Positions 1 through 9,202 of a DNA stretch of 44,146 nt are shown one piece after another (positions within the stretch are counted from its first letter, which is position 1; every line of letters begins with the position of its first letter). The DNA is from Paludibacteraceae bacterium. Lineage in GTDB: Bacteria > Bacteroidota > Bacteroidia > Bacteroidales > Paludibacteraceae. The DNA lies in the NCBI GenBank assembly GCA_024399535.1, contig JAKSNU010000007.1:1-44146 (forward strand), in the 5' to 3' direction. Under the pieces are notes generated by a model, which saw only the letters and a program-made list of their open reading frames with translations, made no database searches and was not told the origin of the DNA. The position numbers were made by a program, and so were the translations under genes.

Positions 1-79
1 ATTTTTCTTAGGGTATTGTCAATTTTTATAGCAAAAGAAGACGACAAATTGCAATTTAAAAAAGTTGTTGCGTTTTTTC

Positions 80-110
80 TTTGGTATGTCAAAAAAAGTT
101 GCTATCTTTG
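80..110 (+). promoter_or_regulatory. Bacteroidota-type promoter for the DUF1232 gene
   Basis: TTTG at 80-83 and TATCTTTG at 103-110 are separated by exactly 19 bases, matching the known Bacteroidota consensus (TTTG, 19-21 bases, TAnnTTTG). The coding start lies 38 bases downstream. Seen directly in the sequence; promoter activity is inferred. Confidence 0.75.
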
Positions 111-147
111 CAAATCCAAAATTAGGTAAATTAATAACTGAAATATT

Positions 148-525
148 ATGCTTCAATTTGATCCTGAAAGTGTTGATATCACTTTGTATGAAGGCTATTT
201 CGTGGAAAATACCTTCTTGGCAAGCCTGAAGGGCGATGCAAAGAAATTAGGCGATAAAATCGTTTATGATGCCTTAAAACTTTTCTATTGCTACAAGTCC
301 CAAAATACGCCATTGATGGAAAAATCGACTATTGCTGGCGCTTTGGGATATTTGGTTTCGCCTTACGATGCTATCCCTGATTCACTGCCTCTCTATGGAA
401 CTTCGGACGACGCTGCTGTCATTTCTCTCGCTCTTGAAAAAGTCGCTTTGTATGTCGGAGACGATGTCGATAAGATGGCTAAAATGAAACTCGGCGAGTG
501 GTTCGAAAATAGCAGCATTAAATAA
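148..525 (+). CDS. DUF1232 (YkvA-like) small protein
   Basis: A 125-residue protein. Residues about 60-100 carry the DUF1232/YkvA signature: a glycine/alanine-rich hydrophobic stretch, then LVSPYDAIPDSLP, then GTSDDAAVISLAL. In this family the 'SPxDxIPDxxPxxGxxDD' core joins two short hydrophobic helices; members are thought to associate with membranes, but no biochemical role is established. The N-terminal 55 residues have no motif I recognise. ATG 148 follows a near-perfect promoter and a 526-591 terminator closes the gene, so it is an independent unit upstream of the str operon. Family call is firm; function is unknown. Confidence 0.82.
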   Translation: MLQFDPESVDITLYEGYFVENTFLASLKGDAKKLGDKIVYDALKLFYCYKSQNTPLMEKSTIAGALGYLVSPYDAIPDSLPLYGTSDDAAVISLALEKVALYVGDDVDKMAKMKLGEWFENSSIK

Positions 526-559
526 TTTCCGTATCAATAATATCGGTCGTTATTCGATT

Positions 560-595
560 GTCTTTCAGATGATTATATGCATCTGAAAGACTTTT
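560..595 (+). terminator. Intrinsic terminator after the DUF1232 gene
   Basis: A perfect 12-bp inverted repeat (GTCTTTCAGATG at 560-571, its complement at 580-591) has an 8-base loop and is followed by TTTTCGTTT. It separates the DUF1232 gene from the ribosomal promoter at 640. Confidence 0.8.
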
Positions 596-639
596 CGTTT
601 AAATAGTATGTGCAAAAATGAAAAAAAATATCATATTTC

Positions 640-670
640 TTTGTCAGTTAAAAAATTATGTGTAACTTTG
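640..670 (+). promoter_or_regulatory. Promoter of the ribosomal superoperon
   Basis: TTTG at 640-643, exactly 19 bases, then TAACTTTG at 663-670: a perfect match to the Bacteroidota sigma-A type consensus. It lies 78 bases before the rpsL start. It is the only strong match I saw upstream of the 18-kb cluster, although internal promoters cannot be excluded. Confidence 0.82.
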
Positions 671-674
671 CAAG

Positions 675-710
675 TCGAAAAATTGGGTGAATTGTGCCCT
701 TATTTTTCGA
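675..710 (+). promoter_or_regulatory. 5' UTR hairpin before rpsL
   Basis: TCGAAAAAT (675-683) pairs perfectly with ATTTTTCGA (702-710), and inside it GGG (685-687) pairs with CCC (697-699). The hairpin begins just after the predicted transcription start and ends 38 bases before the rpsL ATG. No U-run follows, so it is not an obvious terminator. Position and compactness suggest a ribosomal-protein-binding leader or an mRNA-stabilising structure; that role is inference. Confidence 0.5.
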
Positions 711-748
711 TAGTGTAGTTTGTATAAAATATTAAAAATCAAAAGAAA

Positions 749-1129
749 ATGCCTACAATTCAACAACTTGTAAGAAAGGGTAGAGTTGTGCTGGAAGACA
801 AAAGTAAGTCGCCAGCTCTCGATTCTTGTCCACAAAAACGTGGTGTTTGTGTGCGTGTTTACACCACAACTCCTAAGAAACCTAACTCGGCAATGCGTAA
901 AGTTGCCCGTGTCCGTCTGACTAATGGTAAAGAGGTCAACTCTTATATCCCAGGTGAGGGTCACAACCTTCAGGAGCACTCTATTGTTCTCGTTCGTGGC
1001 GGTCGTGTGAAGGACCTCCCAGGTGTACGTTATCATATCGTACGTGGTACTCTCGATACTGCTGGTGTCGCTAACCGTACTCAGCGTCGTTCGAAATATG
1101 GCGCAAAACGTCCAAAGGCTAAGAAATAA
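749..1129 (+). CDS. rpsL: 30S ribosomal protein S12
   Basis: A 126-residue protein, about the usual length for S12 (uS12), which sits at the decoding centre of the small subunit. The diagnostic [11 protein letters not shown] segment is at residues 41-51 and GGRVKDLPG at 84-92. Both lysines linked to streptomycin response in other bacteria (the K43 and K88 regions) are present, so a streptomycin-sensitive form is expected. Asp89, the residue methylthiolated in E. coli, is retained. It is the first gene of the cluster, 78 bases after a strong promoter, with an AAAAGAAA stretch before ATG rather than a Shine-Dalgarno sequence. Confidence 0.98.
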   Translation: MPTIQQLVRKGRVVLEDKSKSPALDSCPQKRGVCVRVYTTTPKKPNSAMRKVARVRLTNGKEVNSYIPGEGHNLQEHSIVLVRGGRVKDLPGVRYHIVRGTLDTAGVANRTQRRSKYGAKRPKAKK

Positions 1130-1282
1130 TTTTGGACACATTATATAATATAATAAAAACCTAACAAGATTGTCTAATGGTTTTTGATATTTGGTGATGA
1201 TGAAGGTTGAGTAAAGCTAATCTCGAATGGAAGCGCTTGAAGCCACAACAGCCAAAACAAAAACAAAAATTTTATTAAACAA
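1130..1282 (+). other. rpsL-rpsG gap with a weak stem
   Basis: A 153-base AT-rich spacer. AAAAACC (1155-1161) can pair with GGTTTTT (1179-1185) around a 17-base loop, and a self-complementary AAGCGCTT lies near 1232. In E. coli the rpsL-rpsG spacer is the S7 autoregulatory target; whether this gap does the same is inference. No Bacteroidota promoter or terminator is evident. Confidence 0.3.
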
Positions 1283-1759
1283 ATGAGAAAGTCAACTCCT
1301 AAAAAACGCGTGATCCTTCCAGATCCAGTTTTCGGTGAGGTTAAGGTTACGAAATTCGTTAACCACCTGATGCTTGATGGAAAGAAGTCTATATCTTTCG
1401 AAATATTCTATAAGGCTCTCGAAATAGTTAAGAGCAAACTTCCTAACGAAGAGAAAACTGCTCTTGATATTTGGAAAACTGCTCTTGAAAACGTGACTCC
1501 TCAAGTCGAGGTTAAGTCGCGTCGTATCGGTGGCGCTACTTTCCAGGTCCCTACTGAAATACGTGCAGACCGCAAAGAGTCAATCTCTATGAAAAATATT
1601 ATCATCTATGCTCGCAAACGTTCTGGCCGTTCAATGAGCGAGAAGCTCGCTGGCGAAATAGTAGATGCTTACAATAGCCAAGGCGGTGCTTTCAAACGTA
1701 AAGAGGAAATCCATCGTATGGCTGAGGCTAACCGTGCATTCGCTCACTTTAGATTCTAA
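1283..1759 (+). CDS. rpsG: 30S ribosomal protein S7
   Basis: A 158-residue uS7, a primary 16S rRNA binder that nucleates assembly of the 30S head and lines the E site. Diagnostic segments are [12 protein letters not shown] (about 24-35), the [22 protein letters not shown] stretch around residues 70-90, and the C-terminal [15 protein letters not shown]. The length matches the bacterial family. ATG 1283 follows the family N-terminus closely ([10 protein letters not shown]). It lies 153 bases after rpsL and 20 bases before fusA, as in a canonical str operon. In other bacteria S7 is the translational repressor of this operon. Confidence 0.98.
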   Translation: MRKSTPKKRVILPDPVFGEVKVTKFVNHLMLDGKKSISFEIFYKALEIVKSKLPNEEKTALDIWKTALENVTPQVEVKSRRIGGATFQVPTEIRADRKESISMKNIIIYARKRSGRSMSEKLAGEIVDAYNSQGGAFKRKEEIHRMAEANRAFAHFRF

Positions 1760-1779
1760 TTCTCATCAATTGTACGAAA

Positions 1780-3900
1780 ATGGCTAAACACGATTTAAAT
1801 TATACTAGAAATATCGGTATCATGGCTCACATTGATGCTGGTAAGACTACTACTTCAGAGCGTATCCTTTTTTATACCGGTTTGACTCACAAAATCGGAG
1901 AGGTTCATGATGGTGCTGCTACAATGGACTGGATGGAGCAGGAGCAGGAGCGTGGTATCACAATCACATCTGCTGCAACTACTACCCGTTGGAATTGGAG
2001 CAACAAGCAATATCGTATCAACCTCATTGACACTCCAGGACACGTTGACTTCACTGCTGAGGTTGAGCGTTCGCTTCGTATCCTCGATGGTGCTGTCGCT
2101 GCTTTCTGTGCTGTAGGTGGCGTTGAACCTCAGTCTGAAACAGTTTGGCGTCAGGCTGACAAATATAATGTGCCTCGTATCGGTTATGTCAATAAGATGG
2201 ACCGTTCGGGTGCAAATTTCTTCGAGGTAGTAAGTCAGGTTAAGTCAGTGCTCGGAGCTAATCCTTGTCCTATCCAAATTCCTATCGGTGCTGAGGAAAG
2301 CTTCAAAGGTGTAGTTGACCTTATTACTATGAAGGCTCTCTATTGGCATGACGAGACAATGGGTGCTGACTATAGCATTGAGGATATCCCTGCTGAGCTT
2401 CAGGCTGAGGCAGAGGAGTGGCGCGACAAAATGCTTGAAACTCTCGCTTCTGTAGATGATGCTCTTATGGAGAAATATTTCGATGATCCTGCAAGCATAA
2501 CTGAGGCTGAAATCCGTGCAGCTGTGCGTAAAGGTACGCTCGCAATGGAGATATATCCTATGCTCTGCGGTTCTTCGTTCAAGAATAAAGGTGTACAGAC
2601 TTTGCTTGATGCTGTTTGTGCTTATCTCCCATCTCCTTTGGATAACCCAGAAATCGAAGGTCACGACCCTAAAGATACGAATGAACGTATCGTACGCAAA
2701 CCTTCAGATGAAGAGCCTACTACTGCTCTCGCTTTCAAAATCGCTACTGACCCTTATGTGGGCCGTCTCTGTTTCTTCAGAGTTTATTCTGGTAAAGTGG
2801 TTGCTGGCTCTTATGTATATAACCCACGTTCAGGAAAGAAAGAGAGAATCTCTCGTCTCTTCCAGATGCACTCTAACCACCAGAATCCTGTAGAAGAGGT
2901 TTGTGCTGGCGATATCGGTGCAGGCGTTGGTTTCAAAGATATCCGTACTGGTGATACGCTCTGCGATGAGGATAAACCAATCGTTCTCGAGTCAATCGAT
3001 TTCCCAGATCCAGTTATCGGTATAGCTGTTGAGCCTAAATCGCAGGCTGATCTTGACAAATTGGGTATTGGTCTTTCGAAACTCGCTGAAGAGGACCCTA
3101 CTTTCACGGTTCATACTGACGAACAGAGTGGTCAAACAGTTATCTCGGGTATGGGTGAGCTTCACCTCGAAATTATCATCGATCGTCTGAAACGTGAGTT
3201 TAAGGTTGAATGTAATCAAGGTCGTCCTCAAGTTTCGTATAAAGAGGCTATCACTGCTGAGGTTGATCACCGTGAGGTCTATAAGAAACAAACTGGTGGT
3301 CGTGGTAAGTTCGCTGATATCATTGTTAAGATTGGACCTGCTGACGAAGATTTCGACGGTTCACTCCAATTTATTGATGAGGTTAAGGGTGGTAACGTTC
3401 CTAAGGAATATATTCCATCTGTACAGAAGGGCTTCCAAGCTGCTATGAAGAATGGTGTGCTCGCTGGATATCCAATGGATAAACTCAAAGTTACACTTGT
3501 TGATGGTTCGTTCCATCCAGTTGACTCTGACCAGTTGTCGTTCGAACTTTGTGCTCAGTTTGCATTCAAGAGCGCTTGCGCTAAGGCGAGACCAGTGCTC
3601 ATGGAACCTGTTATGAAACTCGAAGTTGTTACTCCTGAGGAGTCGATGGGTGATGTAATCGGTGACTTGAACAAACGCCGTGGTCAAGTTGAAGGTATGG
3701 AAACAAGCCGTACTGGTGCCCGTATCGTTAAAGCAAAAGTGCCATTGAGCGAAATGTTCGGTTATGTCACTGCTTTGCGTACTATCACTTCAGGTCGTGC
3801 GACGAGTTCAATGGAGTTCTCGCACTATGCTGAACTTTCGAACACTCTTGCTCGTGGTGTAGTAGAAGAGGCTGGTGGTCATGTAGAGTTGCTTAAATAA
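1780..3900 (+). CDS. fusA: Elongation factor G
   Basis: A 706-residue translational GTPase that drives tRNA-mRNA translocation and, with RRF, ribosome recycling. GTPase motifs: AHIDAGKT at residues 16-23 (G1), RGIT at 58-61 (G2), DTPGH at 84-88 (G3, with catalytic His88) and NKMD at 138-141 (G4). All key residues are intact, so this is the active housekeeping EF-G rather than a GTPase-defective paralogue. Domains II-V follow in the usual order, ending in a normal domain IV/V region. It sits 20 bases after rpsG. No tuf gene follows; rpsJ does, which is the usual Bacteroidota arrangement. Confidence 0.98.
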   Translation: MAKHDLNYTRNIGIMAHIDAGKTTTSERILFYTGLTHKIGEVHDGAATMDWMEQEQERGITITSAATTTRWNWSNKQYRINLIDTPGHVDFTAEVERSLRILDGAVAAFCAVGGVEPQSETVWRQADKYNVPRIGYVNKMDRSGANFFEVVSQVKSVLGANPCPIQIPIGAEESFKGVVDLITMKALYWHDETMGADYSIEDIPAELQAEAEEWRDKMLETLASVDDALMEKYFDDPASITEAEIRAAVRKGTLAMEIYPMLCGSSFKNKGVQTLLDAVCAYLPSPLDNPEIEGHDPKDTNERIVRKPSDEEPTTALAFKIATDPYVGRLCFFRVYSGKVVAGSYVYNPRSGKKERISRLFQMHSNHQNPVEEVCAGDIGAGVGFKDIRTGDTLCDEDKPIVLESIDFPDPVIGIAVEPKSQADLDKLGIGLSKLAEEDPTFTVHTDEQSGQTVISGMGELHLEIIIDRLKREFKVECNQGRPQVSYKEAITAEVDHREVYKKQTGGRGKFADIIVKIGPADEDFDGSLQFIDEVKGGNVPKEYIPSVQKGFQAAMKNGVLAGYPMDKLKVTLVDGSFHPVDSDQLSFELCAQFAFKSACAKARPVLMEPVMKLEVVTPEESMGDVIGDLNKRRGQVEGMETSRTGARIVKAKVPLSEMFGYVTALRTITSGRATSSMEFSHYAELSNTLARGVVEEAGGHVELLK

Positions 3901-3913
3901 AAGAAATAAACCC

Positions 3914-3947
3914 GTGTCGGGTTAGCGAATGACTCTTAACCCGACAC
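3914..3947 (+). promoter_or_regulatory. Perfect hairpin between fusA and rpsJ
   Basis: GTGTCGGGTTA (3914-3924) and TAACCCGACAC (3937-3947) form an 11-bp perfect stem with a 12-base loop, 14 bases after the fusA stop and 32 bases before rpsJ. The following ATTATTAATA lacks a U-run, so full termination is unlikely. It could be a processing site, a partial attenuator or a ribosomal-protein target at the str/S10 junction; the role is inference. Confidence 0.55.
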
Positions 3948-3979
3948 ATTATTAATAATATATAAATTTAGAGAGAAAG

Positions 3980-4285
3980 ATGAGTCAAAAGATTCGTATT
4001 AAATTGAAATCTTACGATCACGCATTGGTTGATAAATCAGCCGAGAAGATTGTTAAGACCGTGAAGGCTACAGGTGCTATTGTTTCTGGCCCTATTCCAT
4101 TGCCTACACACAAGCGTATTTTTACTGTAAACCGTTCGACTTTCGTTAACAAAAAGTCGAGAGAGCAGTTCCAGTTGTGCAACTTCAAGAGATTGATTGA
4201 TATTTTCAATTCAACTCCTAAGACAGTTGATGCACTGATGAAACTCGAATTGCCTTCAGGTGTTGAAGTCGAAATCAAAGTCTGA
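3980..4285 (+). CDS. rpsJ: 30S ribosomal protein S10
   Basis: A 101-residue uS10, a protein of the 30S head whose free form is also the NusE transcription antitermination factor. [20 protein letters not shown] at the N-terminus and the [17 protein letters not shown] loop are diagnostic. The length matches the family. It is the first gene of the S10 block, joined to fusA by a 79-base spacer with a strong hairpin, so the str and S10 units are probably one transcript. Confidence 0.98.
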   Translation: MSQKIRIKLKSYDHALVDKSAEKIVKTVKATGAIVSGPIPLPTHKRIFTVNRSTFVNKKSREQFQLCNFKRLIDIFNSTPKTVDALMKLELPSGVEVEIKV

Positions 4286-4406
4286 TACTTTGATAAAGAA
4301 ATCAACGGTTTGAGTTTATATTAACATTATTATAAATTGTTCATGCACAGTACGCTCGCCTCGGAGCCAATGCTGAGCCTCTGAGCACAAAAAACATTAT
4401 TAAAAA
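4286..4406 (+). other. rpsJ-rplC spacer with a GC-rich patch
   Basis: A 121-base spacer. Most is AT-rich, but 4351-4386 is strikingly GC-rich and holds overlapping short complementary elements: GCTC at 4354 with GAGC at 4383, and CTCGG at 4360 with CTGAG at 4373. Several GAGCC direct repeats allow alternative folds. It could be a leader structure for rplC/rplD (L4 regulates the S10 operon in E. coli). No clear promoter was seen. Confidence 0.3.
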
Positions 4407-5024
4407 ATGCCAGGATTAATTGGTAAGAAAGTCGGAATGACTTCCGTTTTCAATGCAGAAGGCCGTGCGCTTCCTTGCACGGTCATTGAAGTAGGTCCTT
4501 GCGTTGTTACTCAGGTCAAGACAATTGAGAAAGATGGCTATGCTGCCCTCCAGCTCGGTTTCAATGACAAAAATGAGAAACACACTAACAAGGCAGAGAA
4601 GGGACACTTTGATGCAGCTAAGACAACTCCAAAGCGCAACCTTGTTGAGTTTAAGGGATTTGGCGATGAGTATCAGCTCGGTCAGTCAATCTCGGTAGAA
4701 CTTTTTGCAGAAGGTGAGTTTGTGAATGTTGTCGGGACATCTAAAGGTAAAGGTTTCCTTGGTGTAGTTGGTCGTCATGGATTTGGCGGTGTTGGTCAGA
4801 CTACTCATGGTCAGCACAATCGTCTTCGTGCTCCAGGTTCACTCGGTGGATCTTCGTACCCTTCTAAAGTGTTTAAAGGTATGCGTATGGCTGGTCGCAC
4901 AGGTGGCGAGCGTGTCACAATGCAAAACCTTCAGGTGATTAAAGTTATCGCTGAGCACAACCTTCTCCTCGTTAAGGGTAGTGTTCCAGGATGCAAAGGT
5001 TCAATCGTTTTAATTGAAAAGTAA
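4407..5024 (+). CDS. rplC: 50S ribosomal protein L3
   Basis: A 205-residue uL3, which binds 23S rRNA domain VI and sends a loop towards the peptidyl-transferase centre. It starts with the family N-terminus [12 protein letters not shown]. The central loop has the diagnostic [16 protein letters not shown] followed by [15 protein letters not shown]. The length is normal. It comes 121 bases after rpsJ, and the downstream L4 ATG starts 1 base after the L3 stop, so the two are likely translationally coupled. Confidence 0.98.
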   Translation: MPGLIGKKVGMTSVFNAEGRALPCTVIEVGPCVVTQVKTIEKDGYAALQLGFNDKNEKHTNKAEKGHFDAAKTTPKRNLVEFKGFGDEYQLGQSISVELFAEGEFVNVVGTSKGKGFLGVVGRHGFGGVGQTTHGQHNRLRAPGSLGGSSYPSKVFKGMRMAGRTGGERVTMQNLQVIKVIAEHNLLLVKGSVPGCKGSIVLIEK

Positions 5025-5025
5025 A

Positions 5026-5655
5026 ATGGAATTAAGTGTATTAAACATTAATGGGCAGGAAACCGGTAGAAAAGTTACCCTGAACGATTCTATTTTCGGT
5101 ATTGAGCCTAATGATCACGCGATCTATCTTGACGTAAAACAATATCTGGCTAACCAGCGTCAGGGTACTCACAAATCGAAAGAACGTTCTGAAATTTCGG
5201 GTTCTACAAAGAAGCTCGGACGTCAGAAAGGTGGTGGTGGTGCTCGTCGTGGTGACATCAACTCTCCTGTATTGGTCGGTGGTGCACGCGTATTCGGTCC
5301 TAAACCACGCGATTATGGCTTCAAATTGAACAAAAAGCTTAAACAACTCGCCCGTAAATCTGCATTCGCTTACAAATGTCAGCAGAATGAGATTGTCGTT
5401 GTTGACGCTATCAACTTCGAAGCTCCTAAAACTAAGACATTTATCAACATGCTTAATTGTTTAAAGATTGCTGATAAAAAAGTCTTGGTTATTTTGCCAG
5501 AAGCAAATAAATTCGTATATTTGTCAGCTCGTAATCTGCAAAAGGCAAATGTCATAACAGTCTCTGAATTGAGCACTTACGCAATTATGGACTGCAATGC
5601 TGTCATTATGTCTGAAGCAACTCTTGACGGTATCGACAAACATTTTAATGCTTAA
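5026..5655 (+). CDS. rplD: 50S ribosomal protein L4
   Basis: A 209-residue uL4, an assembly initiator of the large subunit that lines the peptide exit tunnel; in E. coli it also represses the S10 operon. The conserved loop [17 protein letters not shown] and [14 protein letters not shown] lies in the middle of the protein. I chose ATG 5026 over the upstream in-frame TTG 5014, because the ATG gives the family N-terminus [17 protein letters not shown] and starts just after the L3 stop. The stop shares one base with an in-frame ATG of the next gene. Confidence 0.97.
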   Translation: MELSVLNINGQETGRKVTLNDSIFGIEPNDHAIYLDVKQYLANQRQGTHKSKERSEISGSTKKLGRQKGGGGARRGDINSPVLVGGARVFGPKPRDYGFKLNKKLKQLARKSAFAYKCQQNEIVVVDAINFEAPKTKTFINMLNCLKIADKKVLVILPEANKFVYLSARNLQKANVITVSELSTYAIMDCNAVIMSEATLDGIDKHFNA

Positions 5656-5656
5656 T

Positions 5657-5664
5657 GGAGGAGG
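5657..5664 (+). promoter_or_regulatory. Strong Shine-Dalgarno for rplW
   Basis: GGAGGAGG lies 8 bases before ATG 5673 and decides the L23 start against the in-frame ATG 5655, which would place this purine run inside the coding region. Strong Shine-Dalgarno sequences are rare in Bacteroidota. Confidence 0.7.
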
Positions 5665-5672
5665 AACAGATT

Positions 5673-5963
5673 ATGGCAATTATTTTGAAACCTATCGTTA
5701 CGGAGAAAATGACTCGCATTGGCGAGAAATTTAACCGTGTTGCATTTCAAGTAGCTCACGAAGCTAATAAAATTGAAATCAAGAAAGCCGTAGAGGAAAT
5801 GTATGGTGTTACTGTGCTTTCAGTTAATACCTTGAACTACCACGGTAAGAAAAAATCCCGCTATACTAAAGCAGGTATCATTAATGGTTTAACAGCAACC
5901 TATAAGAAGGCAATTGTTACGCTCAAAGAGGGAGATACAATTGATTTTTATAGCAATATCTGA
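5673..5963 (+). CDS. rplW: 50S ribosomal protein L23
   Basis: A 96-residue uL23, located at the tunnel exit, where it docks trigger factor and SRP. The N-terminus MAIILKPIVTEKM matches the family KPxxTEK motif. An in-frame ATG at 5655 would add six residues (MEEEQI) encoded by what is clearly a Shine-Dalgarno sequence, so 5673 is preferred. The C-terminal part carries the VNTLNYHGKKKSRY loop. It precedes rplB by 10 bases. Confidence 0.96.
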   Translation: MAIILKPIVTEKMTRIGEKFNRVAFQVAHEANKIEIKKAVEEMYGVTVLSVNTLNYHGKKKSRYTKAGIINGLTATYKKAIVTLKEGDTIDFYSNI

Positions 5964-5973
5964 TTTATAAGAA

Positions 5974-6801
5974 ATGGCTGTACGTAAATTAAAGCCCACT
6001 ACACCAGGGCAAAGACATAAGATTATTGGAGTGTTCGACACAATTACAAAATGCACTCCAGAAAAGTCTCTTGTTGGCGGTTTCGCCAAGACCGGTGGTC
6101 GTAACAATACTGGTAAGATGACTATGCGTTATATCGGCGGTGGTCACAAGAGAAAATACAGAGTAATTGATTTCAAACGTAGCTTCAAGGATAACGTACC
6201 TGCTACTGTCAAAGGTATCGAGTACGATCCTAACCGCTCTGCGAGAATTGCACTTCTCTATTATGCAGACGGTGAAAAGGGCTATATCCTTGCACCTAAC
6301 GGATTGCAAGTTGGTCAGGTCGTTCTTTCTGGTGAAAACGTTGCTCCAGAGATTGGTAACTCTCTCGCAATTGAGAATATTCCTCTCGGAACAATGGTTC
6401 ACAACATTGAACTCCGTCCAGGTCAGGGCGCTGCTTTAGTTCGCTCCGCAGGTACTTTCGCGCAAATCACTTCTCGTGAGGGAAAATACGTTATCGTAAA
6501 ACTCCCTTCAGGCGAAACTCGTAAGATTCTCGGAGTATGCCGCGCTACCGTAGGCGTTGTTGGCAATGCTGACCACGCTCTTGAAAAATCTGGTAAGGCT
6601 GGTCGTTCACGCTGGTTGGGCCGTCGCCCTCGCGTTCGTGGTGTTGCCATGAACCCTGTTGATCACCCAATGGGTGGTGGTGAAGGTCGCCAGTCTGGTG
6701 GTCACCCTCGCTCTCGTAAGGGTCTCCTCGCTAAGGGTAAGAAAACTCGTCACCCTAAGAAGCAGACAAGCCAGTTCATAATTGAAAGAAAGAGTAAATA
6801 A
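5974..6801 (+). CDS. rplB: 50S ribosomal protein L2
   Basis: A 275-residue uL2, essential for subunit association and close to the peptidyl-transferase centre. The C-terminal signature [16 protein letters not shown] contains the histidine implicated in peptidyl-transferase function, followed by [13 protein letters not shown]. The length and the N-terminal [14 protein letters not shown] match the family. It lies between rplW and rpsS, with gaps of 10 and 19 bases. Confidence 0.98.
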   Translation: MAVRKLKPTTPGQRHKIIGVFDTITKCTPEKSLVGGFAKTGGRNNTGKMTMRYIGGGHKRKYRVIDFKRSFKDNVPATVKGIEYDPNRSARIALLYYADGEKGYILAPNGLQVGQVVLSGENVAPEIGNSLAIENIPLGTMVHNIELRPGQGAALVRSAGTFAQITSREGKYVIVKLPSGETRKILGVCRATVGVVGNADHALEKSGKAGRSRWLGRRPRVRGVAMNPVDHPMGGGEGRQSGGHPRSRKGLLAKGKKTRHPKKQTSQFIIERKSK

Positions 6802-6820
6802 AAACTAAAAGAACTGAATT

Positions 6821-7087
6821 ATGAGTCGTTCATTGAAAAAAGGACCATACATCAACCTTAAGTTGGAGAAAAAAGTTCTCGATATGAATGAGAGCGGTAA
6901 GAAGAGCGTAATCAAGACTTGGGCACGTGCTTCTATGATTTCTCCTGACTTTGTTGGTCATACTATTGCAGTCCACAACGGAAACAAATTTATTCCTGTA
7001 TATATCACTGAAAACATGGTCGGTCACAAACTTGGAGAGTTCGCTCCCACTCGTACCTTCCGTGGACACAGCGGTAACAGAAAATAA
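6821..7087 (+). CDS. rpsS: 30S ribosomal protein S19
   Basis: An 88-residue uS19 of the 30S head, which forms a complex with S13 and contacts the A-site finger. [15 protein letters not shown] at the N-terminus and [17 protein letters not shown] at the C-terminus are unmistakable. The length is typical. It lies 45 bases before rplV. Confidence 0.98.
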   Translation: MSRSLKKGPYINLKLEKKVLDMNESGKKSVIKTWARASMISPDFVGHTIAVHNGNKFIPVYITENMVGHKLGEFAPTRTFRGHSGNRK

Positions 7088-7132
7088 TGTTAGCCGAAAT
7101 TTATTTTCATTAATTCCAAAAATTGAAAGAAA

Positions 7133-7549
7133 ATGGGTGTAAGAAAACGTAATGCTGCTAAAGCAAGAAAAGAAGCCCTCAAGACACAATACTTTGCCAA
7201 ATTGAATAATGTGCCAACTTCTCCTCGTAAGATGAGACTTTTGGCTGATATGATACGCGGTATGGAAGTGAACAAAGCTCTCGGTGCTTTGAGATTTTCC
7301 ACTAAAGAGGAGGCTTCAAATAGATTAGAGAAATTGCTTCGCTCTGCTATCTCGAACTGGGAACAAAAAACAGGTGAGAAGGCTGAAAATGGCAATTTGT
7401 ATGTAAGTCAAATTTATGTTGACTCTGCTCGCATGTTGAAAAGGTTGCGTACCGCACCTCAAGGTCGCGGATATAGAGTTCGTAAACGTTCGAATCATGT
7501 GACTATTTTTGTAGATTCAAAAGTTAATAATAACGAAAAACAAGACTAA
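7133..7549 (+). CDS. rplV: 50S ribosomal protein L22
   Basis: A 138-residue uL22, which contacts all six 23S rRNA domains and sends a beta-hairpin into the exit tunnel near the macrolide site. Diagnostic sequences are [18 protein letters not shown] and the C-terminal hairpin region [19 protein letters not shown]. It is somewhat longer than the roughly 110-residue E. coli protein because of a basic N-terminal extension ([15 protein letters not shown]), which I have seen in other Bacteroidota L22 proteins. Confidence 0.97.
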   Translation: MGVRKRNAAKARKEALKTQYFAKLNNVPTSPRKMRLLADMIRGMEVNKALGALRFSTKEEASNRLEKLLRSAISNWEQKTGEKAENGNLYVSQIYVDSARMLKRLRTAPQGRGYRVRKRSNHVTIFVDSKVNNNEKQD

Positions 7550-7554
7550 CCAAG

Positions 7555-8271
7555 ATGGGACAGAAAACTAATCCAATCAGTAACCGTTTAGGTTTTATCC
7601 GCGGTTGGGATTCTAATTGGTATGGCGGCGATAATTATGGAGATACTCTCCTTGAGGATAGCAAGATTCGTAAATACCTTAATGCCCGTCTTGCAAAAGC
7701 CAGCCTTTCGAGAATTGTAATTGAGCGTACACTTAAGCTCGTCACTATCACTATTTGCACTGCACGTCCAGGCGTTGTAATCGGTAAAGGTGGTCAGGAT
7801 GTTGACAAACTTAAAGAGGAACTCAAGAAAGTTACCGACAAAGATATCCAAATCAATATCTTCGAAGTAAAACGTCCTGATATGGATGCAACTATCGTTG
7901 GCAACAACATAGCTCGCCAAGTTGAAGGAAAAATAGCATATCGTCGTGCAGTTAAAATGGCTGTTGCTTCTACAATGCGCGCTGGTGCTGAAGGTATCAA
8001 GGTTCAGGTATCTGGTCGTTTGAATGGTGCCGAGATGGCTCGTTCCGAAATGTTCAAAGAGGGACGTACTCCTCTCCATACACTTCGTGCAGATATCGAC
8101 TACTGCCATACTGAGGCATTGACTAAAGTCGGACTTATCGGTATCAAAGTATGGATTTGTCGCGGCGAAATTTATGGTAAGCGTGACCTTGCTCCTCAGT
8201 TCACTGCTCAGAAAGAACAGGGCAATAGAGGAAACGACAAAGGTCGTAAACCATTTCGTAAAAAAAAGTAA
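7555..8271 (+). CDS. rpsC: 30S ribosomal protein S3
   Basis: A 238-residue uS3, which forms the mRNA entry site with S4 and S5 and has helicase-like function. It opens with [20 protein letters not shown]. The KH type-2 RNA-binding motif [14 protein letters not shown] is at about residues 65-78, and the C-terminal domain carries the [14 protein letters not shown] motif. The lysine-rich tail is normal. It starts 5 bases after rplV. Confidence 0.98.
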   Translation: MGQKTNPISNRLGFIRGWDSNWYGGDNYGDTLLEDSKIRKYLNARLAKASLSRIVIERTLKLVTITICTARPGVVIGKGGQDVDKLKEELKKVTDKDIQINIFEVKRPDMDATIVGNNIARQVEGKIAYRRAVKMAVASTMRAGAEGIKVQVSGRLNGAEMARSEMFKEGRTPLHTLRADIDYCHTEALTKVGLIGIKVWICRGEIYGKRDLAPQFTAQKEQGNRGNDKGRKPFRKKK

Positions 8272-8293
8272 AAATCTTTTGAATTAAAGAGTT

Positions 8294-8725
8294 ATGTTAC
8301 AACCTAAGAAAACCAAATACAGAAGACCGCAAAAAGGTCGTGCCAAAGGTTTCGCTCACCGCGGAACTCAGTTGGCATATGGTTCTTTCGGAATCAAGAG
8401 CCTCGGTACGAAGTGGATTACCGGTCAGCAAATTGAGGCAGCCCGTGTAGCTGTCACTCGTTATATGCAGCGTCAGGGTCAGATTTGGATCAGAATATTC
8501 CCTGATAAACCTATCACCAAGAAGCCTGCAGATGTACGTATGGGTAAAGGTAAAGGTAGCCCAGAAGGTTATGTTGCTCCTGTTACTCCAGGTCGTATGT
8601 TGATTGAGGTGGATGGTGTTCCATTCGAGATAGCTAAAGAGGCTTTGAGACGTGGTGCTCAAAAATTGCCTATCATTACTAAATTTGTAGTTCGCCGTGA
8701 TTACGACGAAGCTCAAAATGTTTAA
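8294..8725 (+). CDS. rplP: 50S ribosomal protein L16
   Basis: A 143-residue uL16 that helps position A-site tRNA. Diagnostic segments: [18 protein letters not shown] near the N-terminus, then [19 protein letters not shown] and the [18 protein letters not shown] loop, which contains the arginine hydroxylated in E. coli. The length is family-typical. It starts 22 bases after rpsC and ends 6 bases before rpmC. Confidence 0.98.
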   Translation: MLQPKKTKYRRPQKGRAKGFAHRGTQLAYGSFGIKSLGTKWITGQQIEAARVAVTRYMQRQGQIWIRIFPDKPITKKPADVRMGKGKGSPEGYVAPVTPGRMLIEVDGVPFEIAKEALRRGAQKLPIITKFVVRRDYDEAQNV

Positions 8726-8731
8726 TAAGAT

Positions 8732-8929
8732 ATGAAAACAAGAGAAATTAAAGAATTGACTACAGCCGAAATCTCAGAGCGTCTCGTATCTGAGAGAGAG
8801 GGCCTTGTTCGCATGAGACTAAACCATGCAATTTCGCCTCTTGACAACCCATGTCTTATAAAAGAGGCTCGTAAAACAATCGCACGCCTCGAAACTGAGT
8901 TGCGTCAACGCGAACTTAATCAACAATAA
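8732..8929 (+). CDS. rpmC: 50S ribosomal protein L29
   Basis: A 65-residue uL29, a two-helix protein near the tunnel exit next to L23. It begins [18 protein letters not shown] and ends with the family's [13 protein letters not shown] helix. Its place between rplP and rpsQ is universal in bacterial S10 operons and confirms the call despite the short length. Confidence 0.96.
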   Translation: MKTREIKELTTAEISERLVSEREGLVRMRLNHAISPLDNPCLIKEARKTIARLETELRQRELNQQ

Positions 8930-8945
8930 TAAATTTATCCGTATT

Positions 8946-9200
8946 ATGGAAAGAAATTTAAGAAAAGAACGTATTGGTGTCGTTTCCAGCAATAAAATGG
9001 ATAAATCCATTACTGTTGCGGTTAAATGGAAGGAAAAACACCCTATCTATGGTAAGTTTGTCAACAAGACAAAGAAATACCATGTTCATGACGAGAACAA
9101 CGAGTGCAACGTTGGAGATACTGTTCGCATTATGGAGACTCGTCCTTTGAGCAAAACTATCAGATGGAGATTAGTAGAAATCATTGAAAGAGCTAAGTAA
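8946..9200 (+). CDS. rpsQ: 30S ribosomal protein S17
   Basis: An 84-residue uS17 with an OB fold, binding 16S rRNA helices in the 30S body. [19 protein letters not shown] and [19 protein letters not shown] are characteristic, as is [19 protein letters not shown]. The length is normal. It starts 16 bases after rpmC and ends 2 bases before the rplN ATG, which suggests translational coupling. Confidence 0.98.
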   Translation: MERNLRKERIGVVSSNKMDKSITVAVKWKEKHPIYGKFVNKTKKYHVHDENNECNVGDTVRIMETRPLSKTIRWRLVEIIERAK

Positions 9201-9202
9201 TT

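Noticed and set aside
1-30. Relation between TTAGGGTATT at the left edge and the AAGGGTATTAG core of the tandem repeat at 38266
   Set aside because: The shared stretch is only about 9-10 bases in AT-rich DNA and could be chance; no repeat structure is seen at the edge.
5014-5025. TTG 5014 as the L4 start
   Set aside because: ATG 5026 gives the family N-terminus and avoids overlap with the L3 stop; the TTG has no ribosome-binding support.
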